Of a stretch of DNA of 64,000 bases, positions 36,777 through 46,543 are shown one piece after another. The notes under the pieces were generated by a model, which did no database searches, was not told the origin of the DNA, and worked only from the letters and a program-made list of their open reading frames with translations. This stretch comes from Caballeronia sp. dw_276 (lineage in GTDB: Bacteria > Pseudomonadota > Gammaproteobacteria > Burkholderiales > Burkholderiaceae), in the NCBI RefSeq assembly GCF_018449635.1, contig NZ_JAAVUV010000004.1:124001-188000 (forward strand). The letters are read 5' to 3'. Within the stretch, counting starts at the first letter, position 1; each line of letters opens with the position of its first letter. The translations under genes were made by a program, and so were the position numbers.

Positions 36777-36807
36777 AAAAGGGGCAGCGCGCGCTGCCCC
36801 TTTTTTT
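36777..36807 (+). terminator. Perfect intrinsic terminator of the manC operon
   Basis: The 10-base arms GGGGCAGCGC (36781-36790) and GCGCTGCCCC (36791-36800) form an exact palindrome. They are flanked by AAAA and TTTTTTT, so the paired stem extends into the A/T flank. The hairpin begins 12 bp after the stop codon, making it the clearest terminator in the window. Confidence 0.9.
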
Positions 36808-37041
36808 CGTCATGACAATCTTCGATACCCGGCGTACTCGTGCTGTCCCGAAGCGTTTGCTTCAATTGTTGTAAAATTCGCGCTCGCATGACCGCCTCTC
36901 ATCTTCCTTACACATTCATCGCTTGATCAGACCGATGTAGTCGCGCAGGCATTGTCCAAAAGTCATTACGGCCACCGGTCACGAACTGCGCGTTCGGCCG
37001 GCGCTGATCCCGTTTTGCTGTTCGCACAATCCACGCACCAC

Positions 37042-38541
37042 ATGAAAACCGGCTCTCTTCAGCAGCGGCAAACCCGCGCAATCGACGATATAAAAAGCAA
37101 CGTCCTCGCAGGCCTTACGTCGTCGTTCGCACTGGTTCCCGAATGCATTGCGTTTGCGCTCGTGGCGCAAGTGAACCCATTGATGGGCTTGTATGGCGCA
37201 TTCATGATCTGCACGATCACAGCGCTCTTCGGCGGGCGTCCGGGCATGATTTCCGGCGCGGCCGGCTCCATGGCCGTGGTTATCGTCGCGCTGGTGGTGC
37301 AGCACGGCGCGCAATACCTGTTGGCCACCGTTGTGCTAAGCGGTCTGATTATGGCGATGTTCGGCCTGCTCAAGCTGGGCAAGCTGATTCGCATGGTTCC
37401 GCATCCGGTCATGCTGGGCTTCGTGAATGGCCTGGCGATCATCATTGCGATGGCGCAGCTCGAGCATTTCAAGCATGTCACGACAGACGGCGTGCAATGG
37501 CTGCGAGGGACCGAGCTTTATGTGATGTGCGGCCTCGTTACGTTGACGATTGCAATTGTCTATCTGCTGCCACGTGTGACGAAAGCGATACCGCCGGCGC
37601 TGGCTGCGATCGTCGGTATCGGCGTGCTTTGCCAGCTCTTGCACGTGCCCACGCGCACGCTCGGCGACATGGCGCACGTCGCAGGCAGCCTGCCTGTATT
37701 CCGGATTCCCGGCGTCCCAATGACGCTCGAGACGCTCGGCATTGTGCTTCCTTATGCGGTGCTGATGGCGGTAGTAGGCTTGCTGGAAACCTTGCTGACG
37801 CTCAATCTCACCGACGAAATTACCAGCACCCAAGGTCAGCCCAACCGCGAATGCCTGGCGCTCGGTGCGGCGAACGTGGTGTCCGGTCTCTTCGGTGGAA
37901 TGGGCGGTTGCGCGATGATCGGCCAGACCATGATCAACCTCAGTTCCGGTGGCCGATCGCGTCTGTCGGGCGTGGTCAGCGGCGTCATGATCCTGCTGTT
38001 CATCCTGTTCCTGTCGCCGTTGATCGAGCGTATTCCGCTGGCGGCTCTGGCGGGCGTGATGCTTGTCGTGGCGCAACAAACCTTCGCGTGGGGATCGTTG
38101 CGCGTGCTGGGAAAAGTGCCGCGCAGCGACGCGGTCGTGATCATCGCGGTCACCGTCATCACCGTATTCACGGATCTTGCCATTGCGGTGTTGTGCGGCA
38201 TTGTGATTGCCGCGCTGAATTTCGCGTGGCAGCACGCACGCGACATTCACGCAGATGTCACCGCCAGTGCCTCCGGCGACAAGACTTATGTTCCACGCGG
38301 TACGTTGTTCTTTGCATCGACAACGCGTTTCCACGAACTGTTCGATCCGCTGAAAGACCCCAACCGGGTCGTCATCGATTGTGGTCATTTGCATCTTGCC
38401 GATCATTCGGCAATAGCGGCGCTCGAAGCGTTGAACAGGCGTTATGAAAAGGCGGCCAAGCAACTCGCCTTCATCAATTTGTCGGCGCGCAATCAGCGGC
38501 TGTTGCAACGCGTGGGATTCGAATTCGCAAGCGCAGCCTAA
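37042..38541 (+). CDS. SulP-family anion transporter with STAS domain
   Basis: ATG 37042 gives 499 residues; the frame is open to 36952, but the family N-terminus (KSNVLAGLTSSFALVPECIAFALVAQVNP) fits this start. About 10-12 helices carry the sulfate transporter signature. A C-terminal STAS domain begins near residue 410 (GTLFFASTTRFHELFDPL, VVIDCGHLHLADHSAIAALE). SulP proteins move sulfate, bicarbonate or other anions. The substrate is not evident, and nothing adjacent helps. It is convergent with the large sensor gene, 19 bp apart. Confidence 0.9.
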   Translation: MKTGSLQQRQTRAIDDIKSNVLAGLTSSFALVPECIAFALVAQVNPLMGLYGAFMICTITALFGGRPGMISGAAGSMAVVIVALVVQHGAQYLLATVVLSGLIMAMFGLLKLGKLIRMVPHPVMLGFVNGLAIIIAMAQLEHFKHVTTDGVQWLRGTELYVMCGLVTLTIAIVYLLPRVTKAIPPALAAIVGIGVLCQLLHVPTRTLGDMAHVAGSLPVFRIPGVPMTLETLGIVLPYAVLMAVVGLLETLLTLNLTDEITSTQGQPNRECLALGAANVVSGLFGGMGGCAMIGQTMINLSSGGRSRLSGVVSGVMILLFILFLSPLIERIPLAALAGVMLVVAQQTFAWGSLRVLGKVPRSDAVVIIAVTVITVFTDLAIAVLCGIVIAALNFAWQHARDIHADVTASASGDKTYVPRGTLFFASTTRFHELFDPLKDPNRVVIDCGHLHLADHSAIAALEALNRRYEKAAKQLAFINLSARNQRLLQRVGFEFASAA

Positions 38542-38560
38542 GGTTGGTTGCGTACACGCC

Positions 38561-41500
38561 TCAAACAAGCGCTTGTTCGTCGGCCCATGCCCAAAGCAGC
38601 GATGGTTCCATGGGCCGCGCAAACAGAAAGCCCTGAAGTTCATCGCAGCCAATGCCACGCAGTATCTGCGCCTCGCGTTCCGTTTCGACGCCTTCCGCCA
38701 CGACTTTCAACCCGAGTTCATGACCCAGTTCGATGATTGATTTGATCACGGCAAGGTCGCCGGGTGCATCGAGCATGTCGTGCACGAACGCACGATCGAT
38801 CTTGATGCGGTCGAGCGGAAAACGGTTCAGGTAGCTCAGGCTCGAATAGCCGGTGCCGAAGTCATCGAGAGAAAGCTTCACGCCTGATGCGCGCAGTCCG
38901 GTAATGGCATCGAGATAATTTTCGGCGCTGTCCATCAGCACGGTTTCCGTGATCTCGAGTTCGAGCAACGCGGGGTCCACGTCGTGTGCTGCGAGCGCGT
39001 GGCGCAAGGTCTCCACTACATTGGTATCGCGTAACTGGATGGCCGAGAGATTGATCGACACCTTCACGTTCATCGAGTCTTCGTCGCGCCATTGTGCGAT
39101 CTGGCGGCAGGCTTCATCAATCACCCACGCGCCAATGGATATGATCAGACCCGTCTCTTCGGCAATGGGAACAAACTGCGCGGGCTCGACCGGTCCAAGT
39201 TCGGAATTGGTCCATCGGAGCAGGCCTTCAACGCCCGCGAGTGCGCCGGTCTGTGCATCCAGACACGGCTGGTACGCGAGCCGCAGTTCATTGCGTTCTA
39301 TCGCCGAGCGCAAGCACGTTTCAAGCGATAAGCGCATGCGTGTGCGCTCCGCCATGTCGGGCGAGAAGAACCGCACGAGATTGCGGCCGTCGGCCTTTGC
39401 CTGGTACATGGCGGCGTCGGCGTTCTGCATCAGCGTGCTGATGTCGTGTCCGTCGGCGGGGTACATCGCCACGCCTATGCTGCTCGACACCTGCAGCGTC
39501 AGTCCGCCGATCTGATGCGGTTCGCGCAAGAGCGGAATGAGCCTTTCATCGATGATCTGCGCCGCTTCCGCAGCGCTGCACACGCCGCTTAGCGCCACGG
39601 TGAACTCGTCGCCACCCAGACGGCTGACCGTGTCGCCCGATCTGACCGCGGCCAGCAGGCGGCGCGATACGGACCGCAGCAAGCCGTCGCCAACATGATG
39701 TCCCAGCGAATCGTTGATGTTCTTGAAGCGGTCGAGGTCAATGAACAACACCGCCGCACAATCGCCGTTGCGCTCGGACTTGTGCAACTCGTTATCGAGC
39801 CGCTTTGAAAACAGCGCTCGGTTCGGCAGTTCGGTGAGCACGTCGTGTTCGGCGAGAAACTGGATGCGTGCTTCGCTGCGTTTGCGCTCGGTGACATCGA
39901 TCAGCGTGCAGATGTAGTGCGAGACGTTGCCGCGTTTATCGCGCACGGCGCTGACGATCAGCCATGCCGGATATTCGCCGCCATGCGGACGCCGGACCTG
40001 CGCCTCGCCATGCCAGTTGCTGGAACGTCCGACCGCCGCGGCGACGCTCGATCCCTCGTCCGCGCTGGCAAGCCCGATCGATATGAATTCGGGCTGTTTG
40101 CGCAGGACGTCGTCGGCGCCATACCCCGTCGCGCGATAAAACGAGGGATTCGCCGTGAGCAAACGGTAGTCGCTGTCGAGTATGAGAATGGCTTCCGAGG
40201 ACGCCTCGAATACTTTTGCCCACAGTTCCAGGCGCTGCTCCATGAGCTTGATCTGGTCGATGGGCGTGAACGCGGTGAGCACCGCGTCCTGCCCCTGGAA
40301 GACAAGGCGCCGTGCCGAGAGCATCGCCCACGTGGGTTCGTCGGTTGCGTGCCAGCGCACTTCGAACTGATCGACAGCACCGCGATCGGACAACTGCTGG
40401 AAAAAGCGCGCCCGCACGGCGGAATCCAGTCCGCGGGCCCATGGATCGGAAACGCCATGGTTCAACCAGAAAAGTGCGGGTTTGTTGGCGTGAAGAATTT
40501 CGTGGCCGGGGATGGCGGTGACGACCATGGGTACCGGCGTGGCTTCGACCAGCGCGTGTTGCGCTTCAGATGCGCGCGCGGTCGCGGCGAGTTCCTTTTG
40601 TACATCGCGCTCGTGATCGAGTTGTTCGAGCATCTCGTTGAAGCCGATCACCAGTTGCCCGATTTCATCCTGGCTCGGCCAGCTTGCGCGCAACGAATGA
40701 TCGCCGGTGCGACGAACAGTATCCATGACGCGTGCAAGCTGGCGCAGCGGACGCGAGATTTGTTGCGCCACGAAAAAGACCATCACCAGGATGCCGCACA
40801 GCAGGAACAGTGCCGTGCCAAGATGCAGCCACATGCGCGAGAACAATCCGCTCACGCGGGCACGCAGCAGGCCGGTAAGTTCCGTGCCTGTCTTGCGCCA
40901 CGAATCCCGCGCGAGCTCCACCACGGCTTGTTGTGCTTCATCGGCGGTCTTCAGCAGCGCCGGGTCGGCGGACGCACCCAGGTCCACGGTTGCGCGCGCG
41001 ACCTCGCGATAGGTTTCGATCGCCTCCAGCATCTTGCTGACCGCGGGCGTAAGCGACACCGTCAAGCCCTGGTTGGCGGCGGTTGCTTCCGCGAAGTCGG
41101 ATTTGAGTCCTTGCAGCACGGCGTCGAGCTGGCCTTCGAGCACGAGATAGCGCGTGCGCATCTGCTCGGCTTTCGACGGCGTGACCGGCGTGTCACGCAA
41201 CTGCACGCCAATGCCATTGATGGATTCGAGCAACGCGGGATAACGCAGCACGGACAGCGACATTGCGTAATAGCTGTCGAGGTCGGGATCGAGAATGAGG
41301 TTCGACTGGTTGCCCACGCGCGTGATGAGCTCGCGGCAGGCGGTGAGCGCGTCGGTGATGGACAACGGCGTTGGCCGCGCTTCCTGCGCGAGTATCTTCA
41401 GCGTATCGCGCACGTGGTCGTTGAGTGCGGCGCTTTGCATGTTCGCGCCGTAAAGTTGCTCAGCGACCGCGAGACGTCCGGCGTCCTGTTGCAGCGTAGC

Positions 41501-41767
41501 CGCCGATACGTGCTTGCCGGCGCCGATCAGCGTGACATCGACCAGCGCGTCGCGCACCGTATGCAGGTAGGCGTTGCCGACGATTTCCTTATCGGAGAAA
41601 TCGATGGCAATGTACTTCTCGTGAATCAGGATGCCGCTGATGAAAACCACCGCGCTCAAGTCAAGCAGGTAGATGAGCAGGAGTTTTCGGCCGACTCGCA
41701 AGCGAGCCAGCATCCGGAAGAACAGGTTCCGTTTCATGGTGTGCAGCCGTGTCGGATCATGGGCCAT
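38561..41767 (-). CDS. Membrane sensor with HAMP, PAS, GGDEF and EAL domains (c-di-GMP turnover)
   Basis: A 1068-residue protein; a start at 41737 (MKRNLFFRML) is equally possible. Layout: TM1 (about 29-48), a periplasmic sensor part, TM2 (about 313-335), HAMP (about 336-390), two PAS-like domains (about 400-640), GGDEF with RLGGDEF near 717, and EAL from about 845. The EAL motif reads EGLLRW and the DDFGTGYSSL loop is intact, so phosphodiesterase residues look functional. The GGDEF motif is canonical, so cyclase activity is also possible. It would tune c-di-GMP, which controls EPS production. No partner gene is adjacent. Confidence 0.92.
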   Translation of the reverse strand: MAHDPTRLHTMKRNLFFRMLARLRVGRKLLLIYLLDLSAVVFISGILIHEKYIAIDFSDKEIVGNAYLHTVRDALVDVTLIGAGKHVSAATLQQDAGRLAVAEQLYGANMQSAALNDHVRDTLKILAQEARPTPLSITDALTACRELITRVGNQSNLILDPDLDSYYAMSLSVLRYPALLESINGIGVQLRDTPVTPSKAEQMRTRYLVLEGQLDAVLQGLKSDFAEATAANQGLTVSLTPAVSKMLEAIETYREVARATVDLGASADPALLKTADEAQQAVVELARDSWRKTGTELTGLLRARVSGLFSRMWLHLGTALFLLCGILVMVFFVAQQISRPLRQLARVMDTVRRTGDHSLRASWPSQDEIGQLVIGFNEMLEQLDHERDVQKELAATARASEAQHALVEATPVPMVVTAIPGHEILHANKPALFWLNHGVSDPWARGLDSAVRARFFQQLSDRGAVDQFEVRWHATDEPTWAMLSARRLVFQGQDAVLTAFTPIDQIKLMEQRLELWAKVFEASSEAILILDSDYRLLTANPSFYRATGYGADDVLRKQPEFISIGLASADEGSSVAAAVGRSSNWHGEAQVRRPHGGEYPAWLIVSAVRDKRGNVSHYICTLIDVTERKRSEARIQFLAEHDVLTELPNRALFSKRLDNELHKSERNGDCAAVLFIDLDRFKNINDSLGHHVGDGLLRSVSRRLLAAVRSGDTVSRLGGDEFTVALSGVCSAAEAAQIIDERLIPLLREPHQIGGLTLQVSSSIGVAMYPADGHDISTLMQNADAAMYQAKADGRNLVRFFSPDMAERTRMRLSLETCLRSAIERNELRLAYQPCLDAQTGALAGVEGLLRWTNSELGPVEPAQFVPIAEETGLIISIGAWVIDEACRQIAQWRDEDSMNVKVSINLSAIQLRDTNVVETLRHALAAHDVDPALLELEITETVLMDSAENYLDAITGLRASGVKLSLDDFGTGYSSLSYLNRFPLDRIKIDRAFVHDMLDAPGDLAVIKSIIELGHELGLKVVAEGVETEREAQILRGIGCDELQGFLFARPMEPSLLWAWADEQALV

Positions 41768-41975
41768 GCAACTCGCGGCAACGAGCCACGATCAACGAAG
41801 GTTGTTGGCTCGCTTGCCGATAGACGACGGGTTCGAACGGAAGCGCGTCTGGACGCGATAATGCCACGCCTATTAAGCGGATTATCGGCTTGGGACCTGG
41901 TTACTTTAGCGTCTGCTTAAAATTCACTTCCGCGGTGCACAAATTCTTTGCGATGGTGCGTGAGAGGCGCTTTTA

Positions 41976-42509
41976 TCATTTACCCTGCTTGAGAAATTCG
42001 TGCTGGAAAATGCACATGCGGTAAGCGTTGTGATATTTGCCGTTGCCAAAAAACTCTTCGATCAGCTCCGCTTCCTGCCTGAAGCCACATTTCTCGTAGA
42101 CGTGAATCGCAGCCGTGTTCGATACATCCACGATCAGATACAGCTTGCGCATGTTGAGTACCGAGAATGCATAGTCGGTTGCAAGCAGCGTTGCGCTTGT
42201 TGCATAGCCTTGGCCTTGTGCGCTCGGCGCGATGATGATCTGGAACTCGCCGCGCCTGTGGATGTAATCGAGCTCGATCAATTCCGCGAGGCCGATCGGC
42301 TCGCCGGATTTGTCGACGGCAACGAAGCGGCGTTCGCGCAAGTCGTGCACGTGCCGGTCATAAAGCTGCGAGAGTTCCGAGAAGGTTTCGTAAGGCTCTT
42401 CGAACCAGTAACGCATGATCTTCGCGTTGTTGTTCAGGCCGTGAACGAAGTGAAGGTCGGTGCGCTCGAGCGGCCTTAGCATGAGCTGATGGTTTTCTTC
42501 GATGATCAT
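41976..42509 (-). CDS. speG: Spermidine N1-acetyltransferase
   Basis: A 177-residue GNAT acetyltransferase close in sequence along its whole length to E. coli Spe[54 protein letters not shown] and a C-terminal [13 protein letters not shown]. The acetyl-CoA-binding Q/RxxGxG-type loop is [13 protein letters not shown]. It acetylates spermidine and spermine, lowering polyamine toxicity. It has its own gene with no operon partner. The PotABCD-like importer at 4.1-7.9 kb is too distant for direct linkage. Confidence 0.93.
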   Translation of the reverse strand: MIIEENHQLMLRPLERTDLHFVHGLNNNAKIMRYWFEEPYETFSELSQLYDRHVHDLRERRFVAVDKSGEPIGLAELIELDYIHRRGEFQIIIAPSAQGQGYATSATLLATDYAFSVLNMRKLYLIVDVSNTAAIHVYEKCGFRQEAELIEEFFGNGKYHNAYRMCIFQHEFLKQGK

Positions 42510-42600
42510 TATTGGTACTCCGTGAACAATGGGTCCTCAAAAGCAAGAGGCAATATAACCCACCGATCGGGCACGACCATGTCAGGCACAGTCAGGCACA

Positions 42601-43221
42601 TCAAGCCGTCGCGATCAACAACACGCCCGTGCCGACGAGCCCGGCGGTCCAGAGCTTGTCGAAGTTGATCCAGCCGCGTCTCAACACGCCTACGCCGAGC
42701 CAGTCATAAACCAGCAAGGCAATGGCGCCGGTCACGAGCAAGGTGGTCAGCGTATGCAAGCCGACCGCCGCAATTGAAACCATCAGCGGCCCGGACGAGT
42801 GAGCCGGCATTGCGCTGCATAACGGAATCAGGACCGGAATGAGCATCAGCCCTGCGCCGTGCGCGGTCGCCATCAGAAACGACCAGAGAACGAGTCCGAC
42901 GAACCCCGTTGTCATGCCAACACGCACGCGGTGCCGGTGGCCGTATTTCAGGTGATAGACGGCCCATGCAATCAGCAAGCCGCCGCTCGCGATACGGATA
43001 GCATGACCGTTGAAGATAAAGCCGGTCGCGAGCACGAGACCCGCGACCACGCCGATGGATAATGCATGCCCCAATGCCATCGGCGGAATAGCCCATAACA
43101 CTGCGCGCCGGCGGCGCCTGTGCAGTCCGAGCGCCACGGCGAAGAGCCATCCCATGGCCGGATTGATGCCGTGAAACAAACCGAGCCCGGCGATGGCAAA
43201 CCATTCCCAGGCCACGTTCAC
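42601..43221 (-). CDS. Polytopic membrane protein, metal-exporter-like, beside methanethiol oxidase
   Basis: A 206-residue protein with about six hydrophobic helices. The first carries HGINPAMGW and a later helix HALSIGVVAGLVLATG. Histidine in the first helix and an Arg-rich cytoplasmic loop (LHRRRRRAVLW) recall the RcnA/NicO metal-transport fold, though no firm motif is present. A second histidine-bearing helix (ATAHGAGLMLIPVLIPLC) is typical of uncharacterised bacterial membrane proteins. Its start is 4 bp after the SBP56-like gene, so the two are probably co-translated. The function is unknown; metal supply or thiol transport are possible. Confidence 0.75.
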   Translation of the reverse strand: MNVAWEWFAIAGLGLFHGINPAMGWLFAVALGLHRRRRRAVLWAIPPMALGHALSIGVVAGLVLATGFIFNGHAIRIASGGLLIAWAVYHLKYGHRHRVRVGMTTGFVGLVLWSFLMATAHGAGLMLIPVLIPLCSAMPAHSSGPLMVSIAAVGLHTLTTLLVTGAIALLVYDWLGVGVLRRGWINFDKLWTAGLVGTGVLLIATA

Positions 43222-43225
43222 GTAC

Positions 43226-44620
43226 TCATGGATAACAGTACGAGTCCGACGAGCAATCGCCGCCTTCGAGCCTCACCTGATGCGGCCGGTGCGTAGAAGG
43301 CCACTCCACCAAAAAGCGTGGATCGAATTCGATGCCTCCCTCCGGCGCCGCGTCGAGCTTCACCATCCATCCCTTCAGGCCTTCGGGATAAAACTGTTCA
43401 TCGATCGCGCCGTACAGCGAGTTGGTGAAATACACGCGGCGTCCGTCGCGGCTCACTTCGACCATTTGCGGACCACCGTTGAGCTTGCGGCCGTCCGCCT
43501 TCGGATGCGACTCGCGCGACACAATCCCGCCAATGCGCACCGTTCCCGTGAGCTTGGGCTCGAATGGATTGGAGACATCGTATTGACGCAGGTCGCCCGT
43601 ACCCCAACAGGCAACGTAGAGAAAACGATCGTCCATCGACAAATCGATGTCCGTCACGAGCGGCGGCACCGCGCCAAAGCCCTTGAGCATGGGCGGAAGC
43701 AGATCGGCGTCCGCGGGTTCGGCCGGGATCTCGATGATCTTCTTGACCGCCCACTTGTCGCCATCGCGATACCACGTCCAGATGGACGACGACAAATCCT
43801 TCAGGCTGATCACCGAATTGACGAAGCCGTATGCGCGGGTCGGATCATGTGCCGGGCGCAGTTCGAAAACGAGCTGGTTCTCTTCGCCGAAATCGATTTC
43901 CTGTTTGTGCTTGCGTGTATGCAAGTCCCAGAAGTGCAGCTTGTGTCCATACTTGCCGCCGAGCAGCACCTCCGGCACGAGACCGTTTTCGAACGTGGCG
44001 GGCAAGCCCCATTCGCTCGTGACCAGCGTGTCGTGTCCGAGATGCCACCATGCGTCGTACGCGAGTTGTTGCGGGCCGCGATCGATTTCCCATTGGCCGC
44101 GTATGTCGAAGGTTTCGTGATCCATGAGGAAAATGCCGCCCGGTGCTTCACCCTGTGCATTGCTCAGCGCCGCAACATAGATTCCCTCGGGGCCGCAATG
44201 GACCGTGTGCGGCCGCGTGTAACCCGCTTTCTCGGCGACCTCCGCAGGTTCAAGCACCCGTACGATCTTCGGATTGCGCGGGTCCGCCTTGGTATCGAGA
44301 ATATGGATTCTCGATGACCGCAAACCCGGCACGACAAGATAGCGTCGTTCTGCATGCGCGTGCGGCGCGTTGGGACACAGACATGAACTGCATGCGTTCC
44401 AGCCGAAATGATGCAGCTCGTCGCCCGTATTGGGCATGCTGACGTTGTTGAGCAACTGTGAATAGGTCGCGGACGCGGGGTCCACGTCGATGACTGCAAT
44501 GGCATCGGGAATTTGTCGTGTGGGGTCGAAACTCGCGACGTAAGCAAGCGTCTCGGGCGGCGCCTTCATCGCCATGCGTGGGGAAGGGTAGAAGCTCGGA
44601 TCCGGTGTCCAGTTTGCCAT
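43226..44620 (-). CDS. Selenium-binding protein 56/methanethiol oxidase family protein
   Basis: A 464-residue beta-propeller protein of the SBP56/MtoX family. Hallmarks are DELHHFGWNACSSCL (redox-active CSSC), GRTVHCGPEG-like TRPHTVHCGPEGIY, MDHETF, LVTSEWG and the C-terminal HPKADGRKLNGGPQM/FTNSLYG. In methylotrophs, MtoX oxidises methanethiol to formaldehyde, H2S and H2O2 and needs copper. The histidines for metal are kept here. No signal peptide is clear. Whether this is a true oxidase or a thiol-binding homologue is open. It is co-transcribed with the membrane protein downstream. Confidence 0.9.
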   Translation of the reverse strand: MANWTPDPSFYPSPRMAMKAPPETLAYVASFDPTRQIPDAIAVIDVDPASATYSQLLNNVSMPNTGDELHHFGWNACSSCLCPNAPHAHAERRYLVVPGLRSSRIHILDTKADPRNPKIVRVLEPAEVAEKAGYTRPHTVHCGPEGIYVAALSNAQGEAPGGIFLMDHETFDIRGQWEIDRGPQQLAYDAWWHLGHDTLVTSEWGLPATFENGLVPEVLLGGKYGHKLHFWDLHTRKHKQEIDFGEENQLVFELRPAHDPTRAYGFVNSVISLKDLSSSIWTWYRDGDKWAVKKIIEIPAEPADADLLPPMLKGFGAVPPLVTDIDLSMDDRFLYVACWGTGDLRQYDVSNPFEPKLTGTVRIGGIVSRESHPKADGRKLNGGPQMVEVSRDGRRVYFTNSLYGAIDEQFYPEGLKGWMVKLDAAPEGGIEFDPRFLVEWPSTHRPHQVRLEGGDCSSDSYCYP

Positions 44621-44721
44621 GGTATTTCTCCAGGGAATCGCTACGCCGTTCGTCTTGTCCGCAGACTCAGGGGACCTAATATACGCCGGTTCGTAAGCTT
44701 GACGAACGGTCTTGCGCTTGA

Positions 44722-45612
44722 TCAGAAAGCCGCTTCAAAAATTTCCCTGAGCCATTGCGCGAAGACCCGCACTCTCGACGACAACTGCCGGTTCTGCGGA
44801 TAAAGCACGCTCACCGGCATGGGCGGCGGCGGAAAAGCGTCGAGTACGACCTTGAGCTTTCCTTCCGACAATTCCTCCTTGACCCGATACCGCGGCACCT
44901 GAACCATCCCCAGTCCCGCCACCGCGGCGCCGGTGTAAAGATCCGCCCCGGTCACCGATACCACCGCCGGCAACTGCATCTCGACCACGCGTTCATCGAC
45001 GGTAAATTCCAGCGGGAAAACGCGTCCCGATCCGCTCGATACATAATTCACCGCGCGATGCGCACTCAAGCTTTCGAGCGTCACCGGTTCGCCGAACTGC
45101 GCGAGATAGGCGGGACTTGCAACCGTCACTTGTTCCATCAGCGCGACGCGGCGTCCGACCATCGACGAGTCCTGCAGCGTTCCCGCGCGCAACACGCAAT
45201 CAATGCCTTCGCGCACCAGATCGACTAGCCGGTCGTCCTCGCCGATCTGCAGTTCGATATCCGGATACATCGCGATAAACCCGGGCAGCGCCGGGACCAC
45301 AAAATTCTTCGCAAGCGTGCCCTGCACGTTCACGCGCAAGAGTCCCTTCGGTGCGACGTTGCGAAACGAGCCTTCGGCTTCCTCCATATCGGCGATCAGG
45401 CGCACGCAGCGCCGGTAGAACGCCTCGCCGTCGTGCGTGAGGCGCACGGTACGCGTCGTGCGCTCCAAGAGGCGCGTGCCGAGCCGCTCCTCCATGCGCT
45501 TGATGAGGTTGGTCACCGTGGCGCGCGGGATCTGGAGGTCGTCGGCCGCCTGCGTAAAGCTGCTGCGCTCGGCGATACGAATAAATACCTGCATTTCCTG
45601 AAACCGGTCCAT
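44722..45612 (-). CDS. LysR-family transcriptional regulator
   Basis: A 296-residue LTTR of the kind found beside SDR and quinone-reductase genes. N-terminal HTH: MDRFQEMQVFIRIAERSSFTQ and IPRATVTNLIKRMEE. The effector domain follows from about residue 90 with the GLLRVNVQGTLAKNFVVP turn. It diverges from the SDR gene at 45745 over 132 bp with a candidate operator. The inducer is unknown. Confidence 0.92.
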   Translation of the reverse strand: MDRFQEMQVFIRIAERSSFTQAADDLQIPRATVTNLIKRMEERLGTRLLERTTRTVRLTHDGEAFYRRCVRLIADMEEAEGSFRNVAPKGLLRVNVQGTLAKNFVVPALPGFIAMYPDIELQIGEDDRLVDLVREGIDCVLRAGTLQDSSMVGRRVALMEQVTVASPAYLAQFGEPVTLESLSAHRAVNYVSSGSGRVFPLEFTVDERVVEMQLPAVVSVTGADLYTGAAVAGLGMVQVPRYRVKEELSEGKLKVVLDAFPPPPMPVSVLYPQNRQLSSRVRVFAQWLREIFEAAF

Positions 45613-45650
45613 GACTTAATGCGCTTTATTGTTAATGTAAATGGAACGAT

Positions 45651-45670
45651 ATTACCAAATTGAGAGTAAT
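45651..45670. promoter_or_regulatory. Candidate LysR operator in the divergent lysR/SDR gap
   Basis: ATTAC-N10-GTAAT is a short exact inverted repeat. It lies 38 bp from the lysR start and 74 bp before the SDR start. Its palindromic placement supports a regulator site, but AT-richness makes chance pairing possible. Confidence 0.35.
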
Positions 45671-45744
45671 TATCAACCGGCGTTAATGATCGATACTTCA
45701 TTCCACGCATTTCCCATCTGCAACTCAAACGAACGGAGCGAATC

Positions 45745-46488
45745 ATGAATGTGATCAAGAACAGCCAGGTGGCCATTGTCACGGGCGCATCGCGGGGTAT
45801 CGGTGCAGAAGTGGCGCGGCGTCTCGCGGACGACGGTTTTGCCGTTGCCATCAACTACGCGTCGAGCTCGAACGAAGCCGACGCGCTGGTTGCCGAATTG
45901 ACCGCGAAGGGAACGAAGGCCATCGCGATCAAGGCGGATGTATCGAAGGCGGACGATGTCCACGCCATGTTCGATGCCACCGAACAGCAACTCGGCAAGG
46001 TCGACGTGCTGGTGAACAACGCCGGCGTGCTGAAGACCGTGCCGCTCGCCGAAACGTCCGACGCGCTCTATGACCAGACCTTCGGCATCAACGTTCGAGG
46101 CACCTTCAACACGCTGCGCGAAGCGGCGGCGCGCATGAACAACGGCGGCCGTATCGTGAATTTTTCGAGCACCACGCTGGCGCTGAACATGCCCGGCTAC
46201 GCCATTTACAACGCGACGAAAGCCGCTGTCGAAGCCTTCACGCACGTGTTCGCGAAGGAATTGCGCGGCCGCGACATTCGCGTGAATGCGGTCGCGCCGG
46301 GTCCGATCGCGACCTCGCTTTTCCTCGATGGAAAAACTGAGGAACAGGTCCAGACCTTCGCCAAGATGCCGCCGCTGCAACGGCTCGGTCAGCCGGAAGA
46401 CATCGCGTCGATCGTGTCTTTTCTCGCGGGTACGGATTCAGGCTGGATCAACGGGCAGGTTCTGCGCGGCAACGGCGGGATCGCATGA
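45745..46488 (+). CDS. SDR-family oxidoreductase
   Basis: A 247-residue classical SDR. It has the cofactor glycine motif TGASRGIGAEVARRL (about 11-25), NNAGVL, the serine strand VNFSSTTLAL and the active site YAIYNATKAAVEAF, with Y-x3-K. The basic Asn/Ser before the motif favours NADP(H). The substrate is unknown; ketoacyl reduction is possible. It is divergent from its likely LysR regulator. The ATG follows GGAG by 6 bp. Confidence 0.92.
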   Translation: MNVIKNSQVAIVTGASRGIGAEVARRLADDGFAVAINYASSSNEADALVAELTAKGTKAIAIKADVSKADDVHAMFDATEQQLGKVDVLVNNAGVLKTVPLAETSDALYDQTFGINVRGTFNTLREAAARMNNGGRIVNFSSTTLALNMPGYAIYNATKAAVEAFTHVFAKELRGRDIRVNAVAPGPIATSLFLDGKTEEQVQTFAKMPPLQRLGQPEDIASIVSFLAGTDSGWINGQVLRGNGGIA

Positions 46489-46543
46489 ACGCGTTTGCGC
46501 GGCGCATTGGCATGGGCGACCTGCTTGAAGCGAAGGCGAGGGC

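Noticed and set aside
37336..38658. Minus-strand frame of 440 codons over the SulP gene
   Set aside because: It is antisense to a recognisable SulP transporter and has no hydrophobic or domain pattern of its own.
39845..41920. Plus-strand frame of 691 codons opposite the GGDEF/EAL gene
   Set aside because: It mirrors a clear multi-domain sensor gene; composition is that of a shadow frame.
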